27,599 nucleotides of DNA from an uncultured Paraburkholderia sp. (GTDB taxonomy: Bacteria > Pseudomonadota > Gammaproteobacteria > Burkholderiales > Burkholderiaceae), in contig CALFSF010000551.1 of the NCBI GenBank assembly GCA_937917025.1, positions 1-27,599 on the forward strand. Reading direction: 5' to 3'. The position numbers and the translations under genes are program-made. The notes under the pieces are model-generated. The model made no database searches. It was not told the DNA's origin and was given only the letters and a program-made list of their open reading frames with translations. The number at the start of each line of letters is the position of its first letter. Position 1 is the first letter of the stretch. This document shows, in pieces, positions 1 to 7,916 of the stretch.

Positions 1-55
1 CGGGTGGGTCAGAATTCAATGCAAATCCCGGGTCAGGATTCCGTGCAAATCAACA
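1..55. mobile_element. Probable IS21-family terminal end (partial)
   Basis: Two imperfect 22-nt direct repeats lie at 6-27 and 30-51, identical at 19 of 22 positions; each starts GGGTCAG and ends TGCAAATC. The sequence closes with CAACA at 51-55. Read from the other strand this is a TGTTG... terminus followed by repeated TTTGCA...CTGACCC blocks. Multiple short repeats inside the terminus and a TG...CA boundary are typical of IS21-family elements. No transposase gene lies in the window, so the element would extend to the left. The family assignment is from memory of such ends and is an inference. Confidence 0.5.
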
Positions 56-556
56 ACCTAACATGTTTGATTGACTCTGGCACGTGCTTCGTGCCTCCGC
101 TGCATCTCTGCTGCCGAGCTGTCGGTTTGAGGACACGCCGCTTCAAAAACTGACTGCTGATTCGTATAGCTCGAACGAGCCTTGATGAGCCCGCTCGAAA
201 CATCCCTTGGATGTGGGACTTTTCGAATCGCCCCGGAATCGCCGTCTGATTGAAGGCGTTTTGGTGCGCGATGGGCCGCATCGTTCGCGATACGCGCTCG
301 GCGACCTCTGCTCGATGCTCAACTCGCCCAAAGAATCCGCGATACCGAGAGAAGTTCGCACTTTGCGGTCTTTCTAGGCGCAGTTATTGGACGGCTCAAA
401 TCTTGTGTGTCAGCAGCGCGCATCCGAGGCCACTTGACACTCAAATTTGTGCACTGCACACCGAAATTTCGAAATGCCGCAGACTTTGTTGTCTCTGAAC
501 GGCAGTTTTCCGCTTCCCGCAGACTTTGTTGTCTGCCGATAGCGCGTCAAATTCAA
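56..556. other. Non-coding stretch between IS end and nfeR promoter
   Basis: About 500 bases without a convincing gene. The short open frames on both strands have no recognisable family, no good ribosome binding site and atypical composition. The stretch is less GC-rich than its surroundings. Near its right end it holds a 13-bp palindrome (448-460, TGTGCACTGCACA), a CGAAATTTCG palindrome (462-471) and a direct repeat (annotated separately). This looks like debris beside a mobile element. Confidence 0.5.
477..534. repeat. 18-bp direct repeat, two copies 40 bp apart
   Basis: CCGCAGACTTTGTTGTCT occurs exactly at 477-494 and again at 517-534. The second copy with its next base also forms an inverted repeat (CAGAC, six-base loop, GTCTG). 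It lies upstream of the nfeR promoter. It may be a protein-binding site or a relic of a mobile element end; the sequence does not decide between these. Confidence 0.6.
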
Positions 557-557
557 C

Positions 558-593
558 TTGACACTGCATCTTTCGATATATATCTTAAGATAT
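558..593 (+). promoter_or_regulatory. nfeR promoter with overlapping 14-bp palindromic operator
   Basis: A consensus -35 box TTGACA (558-563) is followed after 17 bp by a -10-like TATCTT (581-586). A perfect palindrome ATATCTTAAGATAT covers 580-593, directly on the -10 box. PadR-family repressors commonly bind AT-rich palindromes in their own promoters, and E. coli NfeR (YqjI) represses itself and nfeF. Autorepression of the downstream nfeR-nfeF genes is therefore the likely role. Confidence 0.65.
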
Positions 594-619
594 GTTTTAC
601 GACAAACGGAGTATCGACC

Positions 620-1330
620 ATGCGTCACCATTCTCATCACGACCATTCGTCCTGGCACGACCGCCGGGCCTGCGCTGAGCGCGCTTCCTGGCAATCGTTG
701 CATTTCCTCTGGCACGCGATCGGACGTCAGCATCACCGGCGCGGCGGCGGCCCGTTCGGGGGTGGGCCGTTCGGCGGTGGCCCTGGCGGCTTCGGCGGCG
801 AGGGCGACGGCTTTCCGCGCGGTCGCCGCTTCACGTCCGACGACCTGCAACTGCTTCTGCTCGCACTGCTCGCGGAACGGCCGAGCCACGGCTACGAACT
901 CATCCGCGCGCTGGACGCGCGCTCGAACGGCTTTTACTCGCCCAGCCCCGGCATGGTGTATCCGGCGCTCACGTACCTCGAAGAAGTCGGTCACGTCACC
1001 GTCGAAGTCGAAGGCAACCGCAAGCGTTACGCGCTGTCGGAAAGCGGCCAGCAGTACCTCGGGGACAATCGCGAGCGCGTCGACCTGATGCTCGCGAAGC
1101 TCACGCATATCGGACGCAAGATGGATTCGGTACGCCGCGCGTTTGCCGGCGAGGAACCCGCCGACCCGAGCGAAGGCGGCTGGGTGCCCGAACTGGTCGC
1201 GGCGCGCCGCGCGCTGAAAAACGCACTGGTGCTGCGCACCAGCGCATCGCCCGACGAACAGCGCCGCATCGCCGCGATCCTCGCGCGCGCCACGGCCGAA
1301 ATCGAAGGCAAAACCGGCAGCGCACCTTGA
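620..1330 (+). CDS. nfeR: PadR-family repressor with His-rich N-terminus (NfeR/YqjI-like)
   Basis: Predicted 236-residue PadR-type repressor. The first 39 residues contain ten histidines and one cysteine, followed by a Gly/Phe/Pro-rich linker (about 42-65). The PadR winged-helix domain then starts near residue 68, with the typical HGYELI and GMVYPALTYLEE segments, followed by a C-terminal dimerisation helix region. In E. coli the His-rich N-terminus of YqjI (NfeR) binds nickel and relieves repression of the ferric reductase gene beside it. The same pairing is seen here, with the reductase directly downstream. The start was chosen at ATG 620, just after the promoter; upstream in-frame codons lie before the promoter. 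Metal specificity is inferred. Confidence 0.85.
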   Translation: MRHHSHHDHSSWHDRRACAERASWQSLHFLWHAIGRQHHRRGGGPFGGGPFGGGPGGFGGEGDGFPRGRRFTSDDLQLLLLALLAERPSHGYELIRALDARSNGFYSPSPGMVYPALTYLEEVGHVTVEVEGNRKRYALSESGQQYLGDNRERVDLMLAKLTHIGRKMDSVRRAFAGEEPADPSEGGWVPELVAARRALKNALVLRTSASPDEQRRIAAILARATAEIEGKTGSAP

Positions 1331-1368
1331 GCGCCGCGCCGGAACCTCATTTAAATGGAAAACCTCGC

Positions 1369-2178
1369 ATGCTGAATACAAGTGCCGATCTGACGGTGGT
1401 GCGCGTGCGCCATCCGCTGAAATTCCGTCTGCTTCAGGTGTCGCGCGTCGAACCGCTGACGCCGCATCTCGTGCGCGTCACGCTCACCGGTGAGGACCTG
1501 CACGATTTCACGTCCGCATCGTTCGACGATCACATCAAGGTGTTCTTCCCCGCGCCCGGCGAAGACAAACCCGCGCTTCCGGTCGCGGGCCCGGACGGCC
1601 CGGTGTTCCCCGAAGGCCAGCCGCGTTCGGTCGCGCGTGACTACACGCCACGCCGCTTCGATCGGGAAACGCGCGAGCTTGTCATCGACTTCGTGATTCA
1701 TGAGGTCGGGCCGGCTTCGAGCTGGGCGCGCACGGCGCGCGTCGGCCAGCATCTCGGCGTCGGCGGGCCGCGCGGTTCGTTTGTGATCCCGCAGGGTTTC
1801 GACTGGCATCTGCTGATCGGCGACGAAACCGCGCTGCCCGCGATCAGCCGTCGTCTGGAAGAGTTGCCGGCCGGCACACGTGTAGCAGCCGTGCTGGAAG
1901 TCCGCGATCCGTCGGCGCGCATCGAGTTCACGACGCAGGCCGATCTGTACACCGTCTGGTGTTATCCGGACGACGGCGAAAGCACACTGCTGGACGCCGT
2001 GCGCGAAACGTTCCTGCCGGAAGGCGAAGGCTACGTATGGGCAGCCGGCGAATCGGCGACGGTCCGCGCGGTGCGTCAGCACCTCACGACCGGATGCGGT
2101 GTCGACAGATCGCGCATCCGTGCAGCCAGTTACTGGAAACGCGGCGCGGTGGCCGTCCACGAAACGATCGATGACTGA
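1369..2178 (+). CDS. nfeF: Siderophore-interacting FAD ferric reductase (NfeF/YqjH-like)
   Basis: Predicted 269-residue cytoplasmic flavoprotein of the siderophore-interacting protein family, which reduces ferric siderophores with NAD(P)H to release iron. The FAD-binding motif RDYTPR is at residues 90-95. The segment ARVGQHLGVGGPRGSF follows, and the C-terminal SIP signature YWKRG is at 255-259. ATG 1369 has GGAA about 8 bases upstream; a TTG at 1327 overlapping the stop of the previous gene would add 14 residues and is less likely. It follows the PadR gene and is probably co-transcribed and controlled by it, as with E. coli yqjI/yqjH, except that there the two genes are divergent. Confidence 0.88.
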   Translation: MLNTSADLTVVRVRHPLKFRLLQVSRVEPLTPHLVRVTLTGEDLHDFTSASFDDHIKVFFPAPGEDKPALPVAGPDGPVFPEGQPRSVARDYTPRRFDRETRELVIDFVIHEVGPASSWARTARVGQHLGVGGPRGSFVIPQGFDWHLLIGDETALPAISRRLEELPAGTRVAAVLEVRDPSARIEFTTQADLYTVWCYPDDGESTLLDAVRETFLPEGEGYVWAAGESATVRAVRQHLTTGCGVDRSRIRAASYWKRGAVAVHETIDD

Positions 2179-2274
2179 CGATTCACGCCACGGGTCATTC
2201 GCGGAAAACGATGGCGACGCCCGTCGCCGTCGGTCATCACAACCACAACAACCCCAAGAACCAGGACGTCGTCG

Positions 2275-3531
2275 ATGGATGCCTTGACCCCAACCCGTGA
2301 ACGCCGCCTGCTATGGCTTCTCGCGTTGACCCAGTTCACCATCATCATGGACTTCATGGTGATGATGCCGCTCGGTCCGCAGATCATGGATGCGTTTGCC
2401 ATCACGCCGGCCGCATTCGCGACCGCCGTATCGGCTTACTCATGGTGCTCCGGACTCTCCGGACTGCTTGCCGCGACGTATATCGACCGCTTCGACCGCC
2501 GCCGTCTGCTGCTGTGCGTCTATGCGCTGTTCGCGCTGTCGAATCTCGCGTGCGCGCTGGCAGGCAGCTTTTCGCTGCTGCTTTTCGCGCGCGCCTTCGC
2601 GGGCCTGACGGGCGGCGTGCTCGGCTCGGTCATCATGGCGATCGTGACGGACGTGATTCCGCCCGCGCGTCGCGGCGCCGCGACCGGCACCATCATGACC
2701 GCGTTCTCGCTCGCCGCGATTGCCGGCGTGCCGGCGGGCGTGATGCTCGGCGCCCGCTTCACGTGGGCCGCGCCGTTCCTGCTGCTGGTCGTGCTGTCGG
2801 TCGCGATCTGGCTCGCTTGTGCGCGCGTCGCGCCGTCGCTTTCAGCACATCTCGCGCGCGGCACGCCGCCACTAAAGGAAGTGCTGCCCGATCTCGGCCG
2901 TTTGCTGGTGTTGCCGCGGCATCTGAACGCGTTCGTGCTGACCTTCACGATGATGGTTTCGCAGATGATGGTGATCCCGTTCATCTCGCCGATGCTGGTC
3001 GCCAATCACGGCGTCGAACCGCAGCGTCTGTCTTGGATCTACATGGCGGGCGGTGCGGCGACGTTCTTCACCTCGCGCGCGATCGGCCGCCTCGCCGACC
3101 GCTACGGGCGACGTTATATGTTTCGCGTGTTCGTCCTGCTCTCGGTGCTGCCCGTGATGTTCGTCACGCATCTGCCGACATTGCCGTTCTTCCTCATCGT
3201 GCCGGTCTTCGCCGTGTTCATGGTCGTGGTGTCCGGGCGCATGGTGCCGATGCAGGCGCTGATGACGACCGTTCCCGCGCCTTCGCAACGCGGCGCGTTC
3301 CTGAGCGCCAACAGCGCGATAATGGCGCTCGGCACGGGTTGTGGCGCATGGCTGGGCGGCTTGATGCTGTCGATCACGCCTGCGGGCCATATCGACGGTT
3401 ACGGCACGAACGGCTGGGCTGCCGTCGCGCTCGTGCTGCTGGCCTGCGCGTGGATCAGCCGCGTGAAGGCCGTCGATGAGCCGGTTTCGCCGGCCAGTCT
3501 GGAAAGCGCCGGCGTGCAGGCGAACCGGTAG
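2275..3531 (+). CDS. MFS transporter, DHA1-like
   Basis: Predicted 418-residue inner-membrane transporter with about 12 hydrophobic segments. Motif A-like loops are visible in both halves: DRFDRRRLL after TM2 and GRLADRYGRRYMF after TM8. This is the drug/metabolite:H+ antiporter style of the major facilitator superfamily. ATG 2275 has CAGGA about 8 bases upstream. It lies 96 bp after nfeF on the same strand, so it may export a siderophore, metal chelate or toxic compound linked to that operon. The substrate cannot be read from the sequence. Confidence 0.85.
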   Translation: MDALTPTRERRLLWLLALTQFTIIMDFMVMMPLGPQIMDAFAITPAAFATAVSAYSWCSGLSGLLAATYIDRFDRRRLLLCVYALFALSNLACALAGSFSLLLFARAFAGLTGGVLGSVIMAIVTDVIPPARRGAATGTIMTAFSLAAIAGVPAGVMLGARFTWAAPFLLLVVLSVAIWLACARVAPSLSAHLARGTPPLKEVLPDLGRLLVLPRHLNAFVLTFTMMVSQMMVIPFISPMLVANHGVEPQRLSWIYMAGGAATFFTSRAIGRLADRYGRRYMFRVFVLLSVLPVMFVTHLPTLPFFLIVPVFAVFMVVVSGRMVPMQALMTTVPAPSQRGAFLSANSAIMALGTGCGAWLGGLMLSITPAGHIDGYGTNGWAAVALVLLACAWISRVKAVDEPVSPASLESAGVQANR

Positions 3532-3598
3532 GCGGCAGCCGCTAGCGGGTCCGGGACCTCTCGCGCAACGCGCAGACGCCCGGCCCGCCCGCCGACGA

Positions 3599-4495
3599 TC
3601 AGCCTGCGTCGCGACCCGTGCGATACAGCTTGATCACCGCCGAGAAGTCCAGCCGGCCCGCGCCCTGCGTGCTCATCGTCTGATACAGCTGCTGCGCGAG
3701 CGCGCCGAGATAGACGGGCTGGCGGGCGAGCTTCGCGGCGTCGCTGGCAAGACCGAGATCCTTCAGCATCAGATCCGTGCCGAAGCCGCCGGTATAGCCG
3801 CGCGACGAAGGCGCCGTTTCGATCAGGCCCGGGAACGGGTTATAGGTGTCCGAGCTCCAGCAGCGCCCCGTCGATGTATTGATGATGCTCCCGAGCACCT
3901 TCGGATCGATGCCAAGCGCCTCGCCGAGCGACATCGCTTCCGCGACGCCGGCCATCGTGATGCCGAGCACGAGGTTGTTGCAGATCTTCGCGACCTGCCC
4001 CGTGCCCGTATCGCCGCAATGCACGATGTTCTTGCCCATCGCCGAGAGCACGGGCTTGACGTGCTCGTACGACGCGGCGCTGCCGCCCACCATGAACGTC
4101 AGCGTACCCGCCGCCGCGCCGCCCGTTCCACCCGACACCGGCGCATCCACGAACGTATTGCCGTGTTTCGTCGCGATTTCGGCGCAGGCCTTGACGGTCG
4201 CTGGATCGATCGTGCTCGAATCGATGATCGTCACGCCTTTCGGGATGCCCGCAAGCACGCCGTCCTCGGCGGTGAGCACGCTGCGCACGTGGGCTGCGGC
4301 CGGCAGCATCGTGACGACGCATTCGACGCCGCTCACGGCCGCTTTCGCCGAAGCCGCCGCGTGGGCGCCCGCGTCGACGAGCGACTGTACCGCCTGCGCG
4401 CTCAGGTCGAACACGTTGACGGTATGGCCTGCCTTCAGCAGATTGAGCGCCATCGGTGCGCCCATGTTGCCGAGTCCGATGAAACCGATTTTCAT
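3599..4495 (-). CDS. mmsB: 3-hydroxyisobutyrate dehydrogenase
   Basis: Predicted 298-residue NAD-dependent enzyme that oxidises 3-hydroxyisobutyrate to methylmalonate semialdehyde in valine breakdown. The N-terminal Rossmann motif GLGNMG is at residues 7-12, the substrate-binding DAPVSGG at 117-123, and the catalytic lysine K170 lies in GQVAKICNN. The length is normal for the family. The start has GGAGAC upstream. It lies 36 bp downstream of mmsA, whose substrate it makes, and is last in the operon. It converges with the MFS gene, leaving 67 bp between them and no clear terminator hairpin. Confidence 0.95.
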   Translation of the reverse strand: MKIGFIGLGNMGAPMALNLLKAGHTVNVFDLSAQAVQSLVDAGAHAAASAKAAVSGVECVVTMLPAAAHVRSVLTAEDGVLAGIPKGVTIIDSSTIDPATVKACAEIATKHGNTFVDAPVSGGTGGAAAGTLTFMVGGSAASYEHVKPVLSAMGKNIVHCGDTGTGQVAKICNNLVLGITMAGVAEAMSLGEALGIDPKVLGSIINTSTGRCWSSDTYNPFPGLIETAPSSRGYTGGFGTDLMLKDLGLASDAAKLARQPVYLGALAQQLYQTMSTQGAGRLDFSAVIKLYRTGRDAG

Positions 4496-4531
4496 GGTGC
4501 TGTCTCCGTTGCCTGCATTCGGGATCGCGGC

Positions 4532-6067
4532 CTAGCGCAGGCTGATCGTCGTGTTGACGCCGTCGTTCACGGTGGCGTCGTCGAACCAGCGCGCGATGAC
4601 GGTTTTCGTCTGCGTGTAGAACTGCACGACCTGCTTGCCGTACGGCCCGAGGTCGCCGAGCTTCGAGCCGCGCGAACCCGTAAAGCTGAACGCCGGCACG
4701 GGCACCGGAATCGGAATGTTGATGCCGACCTGGCCGATATCGATGTCGCTCTGGAATTTGCGCGCTGCCGCGCCGCTCTGCGTGAAGAGCCCCACGCCGT
4801 TGCCGAACGGATTGCGGTTGACGAGTTCGATCGCCTCATCGAGCGTCGGCACGGTCACTACAGACAGCACCGGCCCGAAGATTTCAGTGCGGTAGATTTC
4901 CATGTCGGTCGTGACGCCGCTGAAGATCGTCGGGCCGATGAAGTTGCCCTTCTCGTAGCCCGGCACCTTGATGCCGCGGCCATCCAGCGCAAGCGTCGCG
5001 CCTTCCTTCACGCCGGCTTCGATCAGCCCGAGAATGCGTTCCTTCGCCACACGCGAGACCACCGGGCCGATGTCCGTGCCCGGCTCGCTGCCCGCGTTGA
5101 CCTTAAGCGTCTTCGCTTTTTCGACGAGATCGGGCAACCATTGCGCGGACGCGCCGACCAGCACGACCACCGACGTCGCCATGCAGCGCTGCCCCGCCGC
5201 GCCAAAGCCCGCGCCTGCCAGCGCGTTGAGCGTCTGTTCGCGGTTCGCATCGGGCAACACGACGGCGTGATTCTTCGCGCCCATCATCGACTGCACGCGC
5301 TTGCCATGTTCGCTGCCGAGGCGATACACGTGCGTGCCGACCGCCGTCGAACCGACGAACGAAATCGCCTTGACGAGTTCATGCGTACACAGCGCATCGA
5401 CGACTTCCTTGCCGCCGTGTACGACGTTCAGCACGCCCTTCGGCACGCCGGCTTCGAGCGCGAGTTCGACGAGTTCCATCGTCGACATCGGGTCCTGCTC
5501 CGAAGGCTTCAGCACGAACGTGTTGCCGCAGACGAGCGCCATCGGGAACATCCACAGCGGAATCATCGCCGGGAAGTTGAACGGCGTGATGCCCACGCAC
5601 ACGCCAAGCGGTTGACGCAACGTATACGTATCGACGCTGCCCGCGACGTTCTCCGCGAATTCACCCTGCTGCAGGGTGCCGATCGAACATGCATGCTCGA
5701 CGACTTCGAGCCCGCGAAAGATATCGCCTTCCGCATCGGGAAGCGTCTTGCCCTGCTCCGCGCTCAGCGTCTTCGCAATGCGCGGCATATGCTCGCGAAT
5801 CAGCGCCTGATACTTCAGCATGATGCGCATGCGGGCGCCGATCGGCGTGTTCTTCCACGTCTTGAACGCGTCGTGCGCGGCACGGATCGCAGCGTCGACT
5901 TCGCTGACCGTGGCAAACGGCACGCGTGCGAGCACGTCCTGCGTCGCCGGGTTGACGATGTCGCGCCATTCAGTGGATTTCGATTCGACGAATTCGCCGT
6001 TGATCAGCAGTTTGACGGTCGCCACGCCGGACGCCTTGCTGGCGACAGTCGATGGATTTGCACTCAT
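4532..6067 (-). CDS. mmsA: CoA-acylating methylmalonate-semialdehyde dehydrogenase
   Basis: Predicted 511-residue aldehyde dehydrogenase-superfamily enzyme that converts methylmalonate semialdehyde, CoA and NAD+ to propionyl-CoA and CO2, the last step of distal valine catabolism. The catalytic cysteine is C295 in GQRCMA. NFPAMIPLWMFPMA (about 164-177) and FVGSTAVG form the NAD site. At MMGAKNHAVVLPDA the usual general-base Glu is replaced by Asn (266), as expected for CoA-dependent MMSDH. The start at 6067 has a strong AAAGGAG site; an upstream in-frame ATG at 6121 would add 18 residues without such a site. Confidence 0.95.
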   Translation of the reverse strand: MSANPSTVASKASGVATVKLLINGEFVESKSTEWRDIVNPATQDVLARVPFATVSEVDAAIRAAHDAFKTWKNTPIGARMRIMLKYQALIREHMPRIAKTLSAEQGKTLPDAEGDIFRGLEVVEHACSIGTLQQGEFAENVAGSVDTYTLRQPLGVCVGITPFNFPAMIPLWMFPMALVCGNTFVLKPSEQDPMSTMELVELALEAGVPKGVLNVVHGGKEVVDALCTHELVKAISFVGSTAVGTHVYRLGSEHGKRVQSMMGAKNHAVVLPDANREQTLNALAGAGFGAAGQRCMATSVVVLVGASAQWLPDLVEKAKTLKVNAGSEPGTDIGPVVSRVAKERILGLIEAGVKEGATLALDGRGIKVPGYEKGNFIGPTIFSGVTTDMEIYRTEIFGPVLSVVTVPTLDEAIELVNRNPFGNGVGLFTQSGAAARKFQSDIDIGQVGINIPIPVPVPAFSFTGSRGSKLGDLGPYGKQVVQFYTQTKTVIARWFDDATVNDGVNTTISLR

Positions 6068-6156
6068 CTGGATTCTCCTTTGCGTTTGGCCGCTCGCGCA
6101 GCCGCACGGCAATACAAACAATGAAAAATGTAATCAGGCTGCAATACGTATCGTGT

Positions 6157-7866
6157 CTAGCGTTTCGAAGCGCTCTCGCGCAGATCGGGGAAATCCTCTT
6201 CCCAGTACTCGCCGGGCAGGCGCGCGGGTTGTGCGTCGCGTTCCAGTTCGCGCCGGCGCAACTCGACGCGGCGAATCTTGCCGGAGATGGTCTTCGGCAG
6301 TTCGCTGAACTGCAGCCGGCGAATCCGCTTGTAGGGCGCGAGTTTTTCGCGCGAAAACGCGAACACCGCGCGCGCCAGTTCCGGACCTGCTTCGTACCCC
6401 TGGCGCACCGTGACAAAGGCTTTCGGCACCGACAGACGCAACGCATCGGCGCTCGGCACAACCGCCGCCTCGGCGATGGCCTCATGTTCGATCAGCACGC
6501 TTTCGAGTTCGAACGGGCTCAAGCGATAGTCGGACGACTTGAACACGTCGTCCGCGCGGCCGACATAAACGTAGTAACCGTCGTCGCGTCGCATCGCGAC
6601 ATCGGACGTGTGATAGAGACCGTTGCGCATCGCCTGAACCGTGGCCTTCTCGTTGTTCGCATAGCCGGTCATCAGGCCAAGCGGGCGCCGATCCAGCGGC
6701 AGTGCGATTTCGCCTTCGGTGGCCGGTTGATCGTCGGCATCGACAAGCTCGATCCGGTAGCCCGGCAACGGTCGCCCCATCGATCCCGCCACGACCGGCT
6801 GGCCCGGCGAATTGCCGATCTGGCAGGTGGTTTCCGTCTGGCCGAAGCCATCGCGAATGGTCACGTTCCACGCATGACGCACGCGCTCGATGACCTCGGG
6901 ATTGAGCGGCTCGCCCGCGCCGACAATCTCGCGCAATTTGACCGGATATGACGCGAGCGGCTCCTGCACGAGCATGCGCCAGACAGTCGGCGGCGCGCAC
7001 AGTGTCGTGACGTTAAAGCGCACGAGCGCGTTGAGCGTTTCCTTCGGCTCGAAGCGCGGCGTGTTGAAGATGAACACGCACCCACCCGCGTTCCACGGTG
7101 CAAAAAAACAGCTCCACGCGTGCTTGGCCCAGCCTGGCGAACTGATGTTCCAGTGAACGTCGCCGGGTTGCAGGCCGATCCAGTACATCGTCGACAGATG
7201 GCCCACCGGATAGCTCTGATGTGTATGCTCGACGAGCTTCGGCTTCGACGTGGTGCCGGAAGTGAAGTACAGCAGCATCGGGTCGGTCGCGTGCGTCGGA
7301 CCGTCGGGTTCGAATGACGGCGATGCTTCAGCGGCACGCGCGAGATCGATCCAGCCATCACGCGGCGTGCCGACCGAAATGCGCGTGACGCCTGCATCGA
7401 TCGCGTCGAACTTCGCCAGCTCGCCGCTATCGACCACGACGTACTGTGCGCCGCCGATCTGCACGCGATCGCGCACGTCGTCCGGTGACAGCTGGGTCGT
7501 CGCGGGCAGCACGATCGCGCCGAGCTTCATTGCCGCGAGCATCACGTCCCACAGCTCGACGCGATTCGGCAGCATCAGCAACAGACGGTCGCCGCGCCCG
7601 ACGCCGATTCCGCGCAGGAAATTCGCCATGCGCGCCGAGCGCTCCGACATCTGCGCGTAGGTGTAGCGCGTGCCCTCGCTCGCCGCGCCGTCGACGATCA
7701 TGAGCGCCGGCTGGTCGTTATTCCGCGCGAATGCGTCGAAATAGTCGAGCGCCCAGTTGAACTCGCCAAGCGTGGGCCACGCGAACTCGCGATACGCACT
7801 GTCGTAATCCGTGCGATGGCGAAACAACAGGTCGCGCGCCGCCAGAAAGCTGTTCGCTGCAGTCAT
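6157..7866 (-). CDS. AMP-forming acyl-CoA synthetase
   Basis: Predicted 569-residue adenylate-forming ligase that activates a carboxylic acid with ATP and CoA. The P-loop-like YFTSGTTSKPK is at residues 200-210, the A5-type motif GFGQTETT lies near 330-340, SSDYRLSPFELE follows, and the C-terminal catalytic lysine is K530 in KTISGKIRR. It resembles medium-chain/acetyl-CoA synthetase-like enzymes. Its place between the acyl-CoA dehydrogenase and mmsA suggests a short or branched-chain acid such as isobutyrate, but this is inference from context. AGGAG lies 7 bases before the start. Confidence 0.9.
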   Translation of the reverse strand: MTAANSFLAARDLLFRHRTDYDSAYREFAWPTLGEFNWALDYFDAFARNNDQPALMIVDGAASEGTRYTYAQMSERSARMANFLRGIGVGRGDRLLLMLPNRVELWDVMLAAMKLGAIVLPATTQLSPDDVRDRVQIGGAQYVVVDSGELAKFDAIDAGVTRISVGTPRDGWIDLARAAEASPSFEPDGPTHATDPMLLYFTSGTTSKPKLVEHTHQSYPVGHLSTMYWIGLQPGDVHWNISSPGWAKHAWSCFFAPWNAGGCVFIFNTPRFEPKETLNALVRFNVTTLCAPPTVWRMLVQEPLASYPVKLREIVGAGEPLNPEVIERVRHAWNVTIRDGFGQTETTCQIGNSPGQPVVAGSMGRPLPGYRIELVDADDQPATEGEIALPLDRRPLGLMTGYANNEKATVQAMRNGLYHTSDVAMRRDDGYYVYVGRADDVFKSSDYRLSPFELESVLIEHEAIAEAAVVPSADALRLSVPKAFVTVRQGYEAGPELARAVFAFSREKLAPYKRIRRLQFSELPKTISGKIRRVELRRRELERDAQPARLPGEYWEEDFPDLRESASKR

Positions 7867-7916
7867 CGTTGTCTCCTGATTGGCGCATACGCGCTCTATG
7901 CCGGATTATTTTGCGC

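Noticed and set aside
407..619. N-terminal extension of the PadR gene by 71 codons
   Set aside because: It would place the -35/-10 boxes and operator inside the coding region; ATG 620 is after them and starts the His-rich segment typical of NfeR.
3532..3598. Terminator between convergent MFS and mmsB genes
   Set aside because: Short palindromes such as CCGCTAGCGG have no loop and no T-run follows on either strand.
3476..6124. Plus-strand open frame of 882 codons
   Set aside because: It lies opposite mmsA and mmsB, is extremely Arg/His/Ala-rich and matches no family; it is an antisense shadow caused by high GC.
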